A DNA stretch of 64,000 nt from Hallerella sp963597395 (GTDB lineage: Bacteria > Fibrobacterota > Fibrobacteria > Fibrobacterales > Fibrobacteraceae), in assembly GCA_963597395.1 (NCBI GenBank), contig CAVBPX010000002.1, positions 13,715-77,714 on the forward strand. Direction: 5' to 3'. Within the stretch, counting starts at the first letter, position 1, and each line of letters opens with the position of its first letter. Position numbers and translations under genes: made by a program. Shown here piece by piece: positions 27,978 to 36,505 of this stretch. The notes beneath the pieces are model-generated. The model made no database searches and was not told the DNA's origin. It saw only the letters and a program-made list of their open reading frames with translations.

Positions 27978-28447
27978 AAGACGAAAAGGTTTCATGCAAG
28001 GACGCTATCAAGCGCTACTTCGGTCGAATCGCCCAATCGACCAGCTTTCTCAAGGGCTTCTCCGTCACGGTAAAATACTTCTTTGAACCTAAACGAATCG
28101 TCACGGAACAGTATCCCGAAAACCGGGCGACGCTCAAGATGCATCCCCGTTTTCGCGGAAAGCTCGAAATGATCGAGGACGAAAACGGCGAAAACCGCTG
28201 CACCGCTTGCGGCATGTGCGAACGCAACTGCCCGAACGGTTCCATCAACGTCCTTCCGACCAAGAACATCGCCGGGAAAAAGGTTCTCGGAAAGTATATC
28301 TACAGGCTCGATACCTGCACGCTGTGCGGTCTTTGCGTCGAATCGTGCCCCTTCGGGGCCATCCGCATGAGCCAGGACTTTGAACTTTCGCGCACCTCGC
28401 GGGAAGGTTTCGAAATGCAACTCAACCAAAAGGAGGGGCGCGCCTAA
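27974..28447 (+). CDS. nuoI: NADH-quinone oxidoreductase subunit I (two 4Fe-4S)
   Basis: This ferredoxin-like subunit carries clusters N6a and N6b. The 157-residue product has two complete motifs, CTACGMCERNCP and CTLCGLCVESCPFGAI. The start at 27974 is chosen because it overlaps the nuoH stop as ATGA and homology begins there; a longer frame from 27896 would lie inside nuoH. Confidence 0.94.
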   Translation: MKDEKVSCKDAIKRYFGRIAQSTSFLKGFSVTVKYFFEPKRIVTEQYPENRATLKMHPRFRGKLEMIEDENGENRCTACGMCERNCPNGSINVLPTKNIAGKKVLGKYIYRLDTCTLCGLCVESCPFGAIRMSQDFELSRTSREGFEMQLNQKEGRA

Positions 28448-28992
28448 TGTCCATTATTCCCGACGCCCTTTTTACGGACGTGATTTTTTACGCCGTCGCG
28501 GCCCTGATGATCATCGCGTCGATTGTGACGGTCGTCGCTAAGAACCTGCTGCAAAGCGCGGTTTTTCTCATCGTCTCCTTCATCGGGACGGCGATTTTCT
28601 ACCTGATGCTCCATGCGGAATTCATCGCGATGGCGCAAATCATGGTGTATGCAGGAGGCGTCGTCATCTTTGTCGTCTTCACGGTGCTGCTCACAAGCCA
28701 TCTGGGCGAAACCACATTCAATATCAAGCTTCCGCGGAACTTTATCGCGGGCGCCATCGCCCTCGGGCTTCTTTTTACCATGGTCCGCTTTCTGTTCCGC
28801 TCGGAGGCCATCCAAAACGCAACGGCACCGCTTGCGGCCGGCGATTACGCTTCGCTTCCGTCCCTTGCGCTGAGGCTTCTCTCGGCGGATCCGTCCGGAT
28901 TCCTCATTCCGTTTGAACTGGTGAGCTTCGTTTTGCTCACGACGCTCGTGCTTTCCATTACGGTTGCGCGCAAGTCCAAGGAGGAAAAATGA
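28447..28992 (+). CDS. nuoJ: NADH-quinone oxidoreductase subunit J
   Basis: The 181-residue membrane subunit has five helices and the conserved region HAEFIAMAQIMVYAGGVVIFVVFTVLL, which carries the Glu of the proton path. The start shares one base with the nuoI stop (TAATG). Confidence 0.93.
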   Translation: MSIIPDALFTDVIFYAVAALMIIASIVTVVAKNLLQSAVFLIVSFIGTAIFYLMLHAEFIAMAQIMVYAGGVVIFVVFTVLLTSHLGETTFNIKLPRNFIAGAIALGLLFTMVRFLFRSEAIQNATAPLAAGDYASLPSLALRLLSADPSGFLIPFELVSFVLLTTLVLSITVARKSKEEK

Positions 28993-29294
28993 CGCTCGAA
29001 CACTGTCTCGTCCTCTCCTTTGTCCTTTTCGGGATAGGCATCTTTGGACTTTTGCGGAGACGCCATCTCGTCGGAATGCTCCTTTCGATTGAAATTATGC
29101 TGAACGCGGCAAACCTGAACTTTATTTCATTTGCCTATTTCAAGGCGGCCGATGCGACGGCGGGTTCCGTCTTTGGAATTTTCGTCATTGCGCTTACCGC
29201 CTGCGAAATGGCCATCGCGCTTGCCATCGTGGTGAGCATGTATCGTCGCCATCACAGTTTGGACGTCAACCAGCTGAGGGATCTCCATGAATGA
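28989..29294 (+). CDS. nuoK: NADH-quinone oxidoreductase subunit K
   Basis: The 101-residue, three-helix subunit has LVGMLLSIEIMLNAANLNF and ALTACEMAIALAIVVSMYRRH, which carry the two conserved membrane Glu residues. The start overlaps nuoJ (ATGA) and the end overlaps nuoL by 8 bp. Confidence 0.95.
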   Translation: MTLEHCLVLSFVLFGIGIFGLLRRRHLVGMLLSIEIMLNAANLNFISFAYFKAADATAGSVFGIFVIALTACEMAIALAIVVSMYRRHHSLDVNQLRDLHE

Positions 29295-31200
29295 ATTTCT
29301 CCTTTCCCATAGCTACTGGATTCTCCTTTTTCCCTTTGCAAGCTTTATCGTAAACGGGATTTTCCTTTGCAAAAACCACAGGAAGGCCGCCGGAGCCCTT
29401 TCCTGCGCGCTCAACGGACTTTCGATGCTCTACGCGGTATCGCTCGTCGTTTCGTACTTTCTTTCGGCAGCACCCCAAAAACTGGTCGCGTGGAAGTGGA
29501 CGTTCCTTTCGTTTACGGGAAAGCTTTCGGCCGACGCGGCGTTCCTTCTCGACCCGCTTTCCGCGATGATGCTTTTTGTCGTCGCCGTCATCGCTTTCTT
29601 TGTAAACATCTACAGCCTCGGTTACATGCGGGAAGACCGCGCCGAGGGGCGCTTTTTCTCGCTGCTTTCGTTCTTCACCTTTTCGATGTTCGGGCTCGTC
29701 GTCGCGACGGGACTTTTCCAAATGTATTTCTTCTGGGAGCTGGTCGGCATCGCAAGCTACCTGCTCATCGGATTCTGGTACGAAAGGCCCAAGGCCGTCG
29801 CCGCGTCAAAAATGGCGTTTATCGTCACGCGCTTTGCCGACAGTTTCTTCCTTCTCGGCATCGTCATCGTGAGCTTCGTCGCGGGGACTTTTGACTTTTC
29901 GACGCTCAACGCGACAAATCCGCGGATGGCCTTTGGCACGGTTTCGCTCGGATTCTGGGACGTGAACATTTCGGACGCGCTCATCCTCGGCTCCGTTCTG
30001 ATGTTCATCGGCGGCTGGGGCAAAAGCGCCATGTTCCCGCTCCACATTTGGCTTCCGAACGCAATGGAAGGTCCGACGCCCGTTTCGTCCATCATCCACA
30101 GCGCAACGATGGTCGTCGCCGGAGTCTATCTGGTAGCGCGTCTCTTCCCCTTCTTTTCGGCCTGTGACGGAACGCTCGAAATCGTCGCCGCCGTGGGTGC
30201 CTTTACGGCGCTCTTCTCCGCGGTCATCGCATGCACGCAAAAGGACATCAAGCGGATTCTCGCCTATTCGACCCTTTCGCAGCTCGGCTACATGATGTTC
30301 GGCCTCGGCGTCTCGGCTTCGGCAGCTGCCTCCTTCCACGTTTTCAACCACGCGTTTTTCAAGTGCATGCTCTTTCTTGTGGCGGGTTCCCTCATCCATC
30401 AGGTTTCGACAAACGATCTCGACCAGATGGGCGGACTTCGCAAAAAGATGCCGTGGACCTATTTTGCGGCCCTCATCGCGTGCCTTTCCATTTCGGGAAT
30501 TCCGCCGTTTTCCGGATTCTTCTCCAAGGACGAGATTCTCTCCGGCGCCCTCGTAAACGGGCATCCTGTCATTTTCGCCGTCGGACTCTTCACCAGCGCC
30601 ATCACGGCCTTCTACATGTTCAGGCTCTTCTTCCTCGCGTTCCACGGAAGTCCGCGGAGCGAAGCCGTCAAGGCCGGGCACGTCCACGAGGACTTTGCGA
30701 TGACATGCCCCATCGTATGCCTCGCCATTCCCTCCGTCGCAAGCGGCTTCCTGTGCAAGGGACTTTTCGAAAGCTACCTGGGAAAGGCTCCGGAAGTTTC
30801 GGGATGCGCCTTTGCATCGGCCGTCCCCTTTATTGCGACCGCCGCCGGAATTCTCGGAATTGCCCTAGCCTGGTTCCTCTACGCAAGCCCGCGGGCAAAC
30901 GTCGAACGGGCGCTCGATTCGACGAACCGCGGATCCGTTTACCGCACCATCTACAACAAGTTCTACTTCGATGAAGGCTATTACGCATTTGTGCGACAGT
31001 TCATCTTCGGCGGCGTAGCACGCCTTGCAAGAGCCTTCGAAGACGTCGTGATTGCAAACCTCGTCACGGGTGTGACAAAAATTGTCAAATTCGGCGGAGT
31101 GCTCGTCCGCGAACTTCAGACGGGCAATCTCTTCATTTACATCGGAACGTTTATCGTCGGCGTCATCCTGTGGCGCTATCTCGGCGGGCTTCCCGTCTAA
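29287..31200 (+). CDS. nuoL: NADH-quinone oxidoreductase subunit L
   Basis: This is the distal antiporter-like ion pump subunit. The 637-residue product has about 16 helices. Conserved blocks include FFWELVGIASYLLIGFWY, GWGKSAMFPLHIWLPNAMEGPTPVSSIIHSATMVVAGVYL and STLSQLGYMMFGLG, with the key Glu and Lys residues present. The long C-terminal lateral-helix region is retained. Confidence 0.95.
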   Translation: MNEFLLSHSYWILLFPFASFIVNGIFLCKNHRKAAGALSCALNGLSMLYAVSLVVSYFLSAAPQKLVAWKWTFLSFTGKLSADAAFLLDPLSAMMLFVVAVIAFFVNIYSLGYMREDRAEGRFFSLLSFFTFSMFGLVVATGLFQMYFFWELVGIASYLLIGFWYERPKAVAASKMAFIVTRFADSFFLLGIVIVSFVAGTFDFSTLNATNPRMAFGTVSLGFWDVNISDALILGSVLMFIGGWGKSAMFPLHIWLPNAMEGPTPVSSIIHSATMVVAGVYLVARLFPFFSACDGTLEIVAAVGAFTALFSAVIACTQKDIKRILAYSTLSQLGYMMFGLGVSASAAASFHVFNHAFFKCMLFLVAGSLIHQVSTNDLDQMGGLRKKMPWTYFAALIACLSISGIPPFSGFFSKDEILSGALVNGHPVIFAVGLFTSAITAFYMFRLFFLAFHGSPRSEAVKAGHVHEDFAMTCPIVCLAIPSVASGFLCKGLFESYLGKAPEVSGCAFASAVPFIATAAGILGIALAWFLYASPRANVERALDSTNRGSVYRTIYNKFYFDEGYYAFVRQFIFGGVARLARAFEDVVIANLVTGVTKIVKFGGVLVRELQTGNLFIYIGTFIVGVILWRYLGGLPV

Positions 31201-31209
31201 AGGTTTTCT

Positions 31210-32718
31210 ATGATAAGCACGATCCTTTTCAACCTCATCTGGATAATCCCGCTTCTCGCCGTTCTCGTGTGCGTTCCCATTTCGCGGGCCCATACGGTCG
31301 CCATCAAGCGGATTCATCTCGCCTCCGCGGGGATTGTTCTCGCCCTTGCGGGGAGCCTTGTGGCAATCGCATACAAACTCACCATGCCGCTCGGAATTCC
31401 AACCGGAAACAAGCCCTTTGTGCAGTTTCTGACGGACTTCGAATGGCTTCCGGCGATTCACGCCCACTACACAGTTGGAACGGACGCGCTCGGAATTCTC
31501 CTCGTGTTCCTCACCGCGGTCATCGTCTTTACGGGAATGCTCGCCAGCTGGAAAATCGAGCATCGGCAAAAGGAATTCTTTGCGCTGATGCAAATTCTCG
31601 GCACCGCGGTATATGGCGTCTTTATGAGCTTTGACCTCGTCCTCTTCTTTGTCTTTTACGAAATGGAAGCGCTGTGCATGTATCTGATGATTGCGGGCTG
31701 GGGAACGGGCAACAAGGACTACGGCGGAAAAAAGCTCACGCTCACGCTCGCCCTCGGAAGCGCCATGGTTCTCGCCACAATCTTCGGAATCTACGTCGAA
31801 AGCGGCGCCACCACCTGGAACATCCTGAACCTCGCCGACGTAAAGCTCCCGATGCATTTTCAGATGTGGGCCTTCCCGATGCTCTTTATGGGATTCGCCG
31901 TTTCCGGCTCGCTTTTCCCCTTCCATTTTTGGTCCCCGGACGGACACTCTTCCGCACCGACGGCCGTTTCGATGCTTGCTGCGGGCGTCATGATGAAGAT
32001 GGGACCGTTCGCATGCCTTCGCGTTGCCATCTATTTAATGCCCGAAGCCGCGCGCATCTACCTTCCCTATATTGCGTTCCTCGTGATTTTCAACGTCGCG
32101 ATTGCATGCTTTATCGCCATCCGTCACCGCGACCTTAAATACATTACGGCCTACAGCTCCATTTCGCACCTCGGCCTCATCTTTCTTGGACTTGTCGCGG
32201 CAACGCCGCTCGCCTTCCGCGGAGCCGCCCTGCAGATGCTCTCGCACGGTTTTCTCACCGGACTTTTCTTTGCAAGCATCGGCATGATCTACGGCCGCAC
32301 GCACACGCGGAACATCGACGAGATGGGCGGTCTCATGCGCGTGATGCCTTTCCTCGGCGTCGCCTTTACCATTGCGGGATTCGCGGGCCTCGGGCTTCCC
32401 GGGCTCTCGGGATTTGTCGCCGAAACAACCATTTTCATCGGCAGCTTCCAGAGTCCCGTGCCGCATGTAAAAATCATCACCATCCTCGGAATCCTTTCCA
32501 TCACGGTCACCGCGGTCTATATTCTGCAGACCGCAAACCGGATGCTCTCCGGTCCGCTGAACCAAAAGTTCAAGGCGCTCCCCGATGCGGATTTTACCGA
32601 AAAGACGGCCCTCGTCATCATCGCGGCGTGCCTCTTCGGAGTGGGACTTTTCCCCGGCTGGATCTCGGACTTTCTGGATACGGCAATCGCCCCCATCTAC
32701 GCAAACTTTATGAGGTAA
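31210..32718 (+). CDS. nuoM: NADH-quinone oxidoreductase subunit M
   Basis: This is an antiporter-like pump subunit of 502 residues. FFVFYEMEALCMYLMIAGWG carries the conserved Glu; PFHFWSPDGHSSAPTAVSMLAAGVMMKMG and YSSISHLGLIFLG are typical. It follows nuoL by 9 bp with an AAAGG site upstream of the ATG. Confidence 0.95.
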   Translation: MISTILFNLIWIIPLLAVLVCVPISRAHTVAIKRIHLASAGIVLALAGSLVAIAYKLTMPLGIPTGNKPFVQFLTDFEWLPAIHAHYTVGTDALGILLVFLTAVIVFTGMLASWKIEHRQKEFFALMQILGTAVYGVFMSFDLVLFFVFYEMEALCMYLMIAGWGTGNKDYGGKKLTLTLALGSAMVLATIFGIYVESGATTWNILNLADVKLPMHFQMWAFPMLFMGFAVSGSLFPFHFWSPDGHSSAPTAVSMLAAGVMMKMGPFACLRVAIYLMPEAARIYLPYIAFLVIFNVAIACFIAIRHRDLKYITAYSSISHLGLIFLGLVAATPLAFRGAALQMLSHGFLTGLFFASIGMIYGRTHTRNIDEMGGLMRVMPFLGVAFTIAGFAGLGLPGLSGFVAETTIFIGSFQSPVPHVKIITILGILSITVTAVYILQTANRMLSGPLNQKFKALPDADFTEKTALVIIAACLFGVGLFPGWISDFLDTAIAPIYANFMR

Positions 32719-32722
32719 GAAG

Positions 32723-34156
32723 ATGACCCAATTCATTCTGCCCGACATTTTGCTTCTGGCCTTTCCTTTCGTTCTCATTTTTCTCAACCAGATTCTCCCC
32801 GGAAAAAAGGCGCTCCCGTTTTACGCTTCCGTCGGATTCTTTGCGCTTCTCCTCGTGCTTTTGAACCTGCTCCTCGTGGGCGGGACGCAAACGTATCTTT
32901 CCAACTGGAAAATTGACAGTTTCGGCATCCTCATGCGCGAGGTTCTCGTCGTCGGGACGCTGCTCGCGCTGCTCTTTGCCAAGGACTATTTTGACCACTC
33001 CGCGGACGGAAAGGAAAAGCTCCGGGAGTTCCCGGAATTTGCGGCGGCCCTCGCAGCGGCGACGTTCGGAGGCTTTACGGTTCTTTCCGCAAACGAGCTG
33101 CTTACGCTCTTTCTCGGGCTCGAGCTTGCCACGCTTCCGATGTACGCCCTCACCGCATGGAACAAGTCCGACCCGCAAGGTTCCGAAGCCGGCACCAAGT
33201 ATATTCTCATGGGAAGCGTCGCCTCGGCCTTCGAGCTTTTCGGCATCAGCTACCTGTATGGATTTTCGGGAAGTCTCCGGTTCGACGTCATCGCAAACGC
33301 CGTATCGGCAAACCCGCTCGATCCGCTGCTCTGGATAGCGGTGCTTTTCCTCTTTTGCGGAATCGGGTTCAAGCTGACGCTTTTCCCCTTCCACACCTGG
33401 GCTCCGGACGTCTATGAAGGCGCCCCGACGCCCGTCACCGCGGTTCTCGCCGTCACAAGCAAGACGGTCGCCATCGCGTTTCTCGCCGTTCTCGTCTATG
33501 GGCCTCTCGCCGGCATGCACGAAAAGCTCATCCCGTTCATTTCCCTCCTTGCAGGAGTTACGATACTCGCAGGAAACCTCGGAGCCCTTAAACAGACGCG
33601 CCTCCGCCGCTTTATGGCCTACAGCTCCATTTCACAGGCGGGCTACATTCTCGTCGCGCTCGCCGGTTCGGAAAACTTCGGCCTCACCGCAAAGACGGCC
33701 ATTCTCTTCTATCTTCTGCTCTACGCATTTTCGAACTACCTCGCCTTCTTCGTCTTCGGAATCATCGGAGAGCGTCGCCACGAAACGTTCGATTCCCTCG
33801 CGGGACTTTCAAGGGAATCCCCGACGCTCGCCGTGGCGCTTGCCGTCTCCGCCTTTAGCCTTGCCGGGATTCCGCCGCTTGCCGGATTCATGGGAAAATT
33901 CTTTCTCTTCGAAAGCGCAGCCACTTCGCACGCCTATTTTCTCGTCGCCTTTGCGTGCCTGAACAACGTCATCGCGCTCTACTACTATTTGCAGCTCGTG
34001 AAAAGCGCCTGGGTGATTCCTTCCGACCCGAACGCCCTCCCGCTCCGGGTGAACGCGCGTCAAAAGGTTTGCGTCATAGCCCTCACCGTATGCGTTCTTC
34101 TCGCCGGGGTCTGTCCCTTCGTCAGCACGAACATTTCGAAACTTCTCGCCCTCTAA
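32723..34156 (+). CDS. nuoN: NADH-quinone oxidoreductase subunit N
   Basis: This is the third antiporter-like pump subunit, 477 residues. LFLGLELATLPMYAL, FPFHTWAPDVYEGAPTPVTAVLAVTSKTVA and YSSISQAGYILVALAG identify it. It is the last nuo gene; nuoE, nuoF and nuoG, which form the NADH input module, are not in the window. A strong terminator follows 13 bp later. Confidence 0.95.
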   Translation: MTQFILPDILLLAFPFVLIFLNQILPGKKALPFYASVGFFALLLVLLNLLLVGGTQTYLSNWKIDSFGILMREVLVVGTLLALLFAKDYFDHSADGKEKLREFPEFAAALAAATFGGFTVLSANELLTLFLGLELATLPMYALTAWNKSDPQGSEAGTKYILMGSVASAFELFGISYLYGFSGSLRFDVIANAVSANPLDPLLWIAVLFLFCGIGFKLTLFPFHTWAPDVYEGAPTPVTAVLAVTSKTVAIAFLAVLVYGPLAGMHEKLIPFISLLAGVTILAGNLGALKQTRLRRFMAYSSISQAGYILVALAGSENFGLTAKTAILFYLLLYAFSNYLAFFVFGIIGERRHETFDSLAGLSRESPTLAVALAVSAFSLAGIPPLAGFMGKFFLFESAATSHAYFLVAFACLNNVIALYYYLQLVKSAWVIPSDPNALPLRVNARQKVCVIALTVCVLLAGVCPFVSTNISKLLAL

Positions 34157-34168
34157 AAGAGCCTTTGC

Positions 34169-34202
34169 GTCCGACGCGGAACATTTCCCGTCGGATGTTT
34201 TT
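34169..34202 (+). terminator. Rho-independent terminator of the rel-nuo unit
   Basis: TCCGACG-C-GGAA and TTCC-CGTCGGA form an 11-pair stem with one bulge and a CAT loop, followed by a T-run at 34196-34202. Confidence 0.9.
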
Positions 34203-34203
34203 G

Positions 34204-34209
34204 TATCTT
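34204..34209 (+). promoter_or_regulatory. -10-like box directly before the lipoprotein start
   Basis: TATCTT is followed by 7 nt and the ATG at 34217. It overlaps the end of the nuo terminator T-run. No Shine-Dalgarno is visible. Confidence 0.4.
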
Positions 34210-34216
34210 GAAGCCG

Positions 34217-36505
34217 ATGAAATTTTTAAGCGGAACCGTCCTCCTTATTCTCCTCTCGGCCTTTCTCGCCTGTTCCGACAGTTCGAGCGAAGACGATTAT
34301 CGCTTCGAGCGGGCCGTCCAGGACCTTTCCGTTCTGCGGAGCTGCGCCGAAAAAAGCGACACGACGAGTTCCTGCTACAGGCTCCGCTGGAGAATCCCCA
34401 TCGAGACGAAGAACCTTCTCCGTTTTCACGTCTGGATAGACACGGTTGATGTAAACGATTCCACCAAGGACGTTCCGAGCGGCGCCACCAAAAGTTCCAT
34501 CCAAATTCCATTCGAAAACGAGGAAATCCTCTACGACACGCTGGACCTCACCGAATACGTCAAGGATTATCTTTCGCGCGATAGCCTCGCCGTCGCCCTC
34601 TGGAGCGAATACGACGACAACGACAAATCGGGCGACGTCCAGCACCTCTACATCCACTTCGGGGACGACCTTGCGCCTTCCCTCGTCACCATAAGCGATT
34701 CCACGTGGACCACGGGCGTTGCCCTCGACTGGTCGCGTCCCACCGACCAGTACGACTACTACGCACCGGAAAGCCTCTCGGGCCCCATCGCGGGCTACAA
34801 CGTTCTTCTTTGGGCCGAAAACGAGACGCAGGACATCCGGAACGCGAAAGTGCGCCTACTGCATGACGGCGAAACGGACTCCACGGGAGAAAGCCTCTGG
34901 CTGCGCCACAGGCGATTCCGCTACACGAGCGACTCCCTCTGGATAGACACCACGTCCACCTCGAGCACGAACTTTCTCCGCATCGCGGTCCTCGACGGCA
35001 AGGGGTTCGACTTTTCGCGCGACAGCGCGAACCGTTTCCGCATGATAATCGAAGGGCTCGAACCCGAAAGCAACTACACGATAGGCATCATCGCCTGGGA
35101 CTCCGCCGGGAACGTCTCCGGATCGGGTTCCGTCGAAACGAACCAGCTCTTTATGACAACGGACCGCGTGGCGCCTCTCATGGGAAATTCGCTTCGCATT
35201 CTCCCCGACACGACGGACGCTTCGCGGGCATTTCTGGATTCGAACCGGGTCCGCATCTTTTGGGCCCGCAGCGTCGATCCGCTCACAAACTCGAGCGGCA
35301 TCACGGCGGACTCCACGCTCCACATCCCGGCCAAATGTTTTGAAGGCGTCTGCTACCGCCACGTCAAAAGCTACGAGGTCGAACTCTGGAACGGCTCCGC
35401 GTGGGAGACTGCGGAAGGCGCGGGCGGAACCTCCGACGAAAAATATCGGACGTCCTACGAACCGAGCGGCGACACGATGAAAATTTCGCCGACCGGAGCG
35501 TTTGTCTCCGACACCATCCGCTGGGTCGTCCCGGGCGACACGCTCGTAATCCGGGTCCGCGCCGTGGACTCCTCGGGCTTCTACTCCAAGGCCCTCATCG
35601 ACACGATTCTCGTCACGGAAGGTCCCGAAGCGGACCTCAATTGCCCAGGCGGATTCGTCCCCGTCCACACAAACGATTCGACGCGTTTCTGCATCGAAAA
35701 GTACGAACATCTCGATAGCGACAGCACCTTTGCGCACGGCGTCCTCTACAGCGAAGCGGTCAGCGCCTGCGAAAGCATCTCCGAAAGCGGCTTTGCGGTA
35801 TCGCTCTGCAAGTCGGCGGACTGGAAAGCGGCATGCCTCGCCGGCGGCCGAAGCTCCTACGGCGTCATCGAGGAATCCGGATTTTCCGCATCCGAGTTCC
35901 TCTACAGGAATTGCGGCGTCGGAACGGACGACTCCACCACCGCAACGCTCCTTTCGAACCGAAACAAGCTGTGCACAAGCCCGGACGGAATCCGCGGACT
36001 CTCGGGAGGCTTCCAGGAATGGGTCATGGGGCCCGACACGCTCCCCGCGCTTCTCCGCGGATCGAGCTACGTCTATTACTCGGGCGAATCCCGCGAATCG
36101 CTCTCGAAGTGCACCACCTACTTCATCCCGAACTACACGCGGGCGGGCTACACACAGGACACGGTCTATCTCTACCGCGAAGGCTCCAAGGTCGATACGA
36201 GCCTCGTACAAGACACGTCGCGCACGCTCTACAGGATTCTCACCGTCAAGACTTTCACCGACACCGTGCAATTCTTCCGTGTTTCCACCGCGGACGGGGA
36301 CTCACTCGGCGAAGACTACGCACCGCTTTCCGAATACAAAAAGGGCGGCGAGACGTGGCTCAAGGAACTCGCCGGGAACCTCACCTACGAACCCATCCGC
36401 AAGGAACCCGTCTTCTTTACGGGCGAAAGCGTCGCCTACCGCGGAGCGGCCCTCTTCTACACGGAACCGTCCATCTCGTTCCGCTGCTGCGCCTACCCCG
36501 ACTAG
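34217..36505 (+). CDS. Large surface lipoprotein with fibronectin-III-like repeats and a cysteine-rich C-terminal domain
   Basis: The product is 762 residues. The lipoprotein signal is MKFLSGTVLLILLSAFLAC. Several beta-sandwich segments follow, each with fibronectin-III-like phrases (GLEPESNYTIGIIAWDSAGNVSGSGS; VIRVRAVDSSGFYS). The C-terminal 260 residues start CPGGFVPVHTNDSTRFCIEKYEH and run through AVSACESISESGFAVSLCKSADWKAACLAG. That resembles the formylglycine-generating/sulfatase-modifying fold used for surface recognition, though catalytic cysteines are not assured. ATG 34217 is preferred over a TTG 9 nt earlier because the signal peptide starts there. Its stop shares a CTAG with the stop of the convergent acyl-CoA synthetase gene. 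Confidence 0.8.
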   Translation: MKFLSGTVLLILLSAFLACSDSSSEDDYRFERAVQDLSVLRSCAEKSDTTSSCYRLRWRIPIETKNLLRFHVWIDTVDVNDSTKDVPSGATKSSIQIPFENEEILYDTLDLTEYVKDYLSRDSLAVALWSEYDDNDKSGDVQHLYIHFGDDLAPSLVTISDSTWTTGVALDWSRPTDQYDYYAPESLSGPIAGYNVLLWAENETQDIRNAKVRLLHDGETDSTGESLWLRHRRFRYTSDSLWIDTTSTSSTNFLRIAVLDGKGFDFSRDSANRFRMIIEGLEPESNYTIGIIAWDSAGNVSGSGSVETNQLFMTTDRVAPLMGNSLRILPDTTDASRAFLDSNRVRIFWARSVDPLTNSSGITADSTLHIPAKCFEGVCYRHVKSYEVELWNGSAWETAEGAGGTSDEKYRTSYEPSGDTMKISPTGAFVSDTIRWVVPGDTLVIRVRAVDSSGFYSKALIDTILVTEGPEADLNCPGGFVPVHTNDSTRFCIEKYEHLDSDSTFAHGVLYSEAVSACESISESGFAVSLCKSADWKAACLAGGRSSYGVIEESGFSASEFLYRNCGVGTDDSTTATLLSNRNKLCTSPDGIRGLSGGFQEWVMGPDTLPALLRGSSYVYYSGESRESLSKCTTYFIPNYTRAGYTQDTVYLYREGSKVDTSLVQDTSRTLYRILTVKTFTDTVQFFRVSTADGDSLGEDYAPLSEYKKGGETWLKELAGNLTYEPIRKEPVFFTGESVAYRGAALFYTEPSISFRCCAYPD

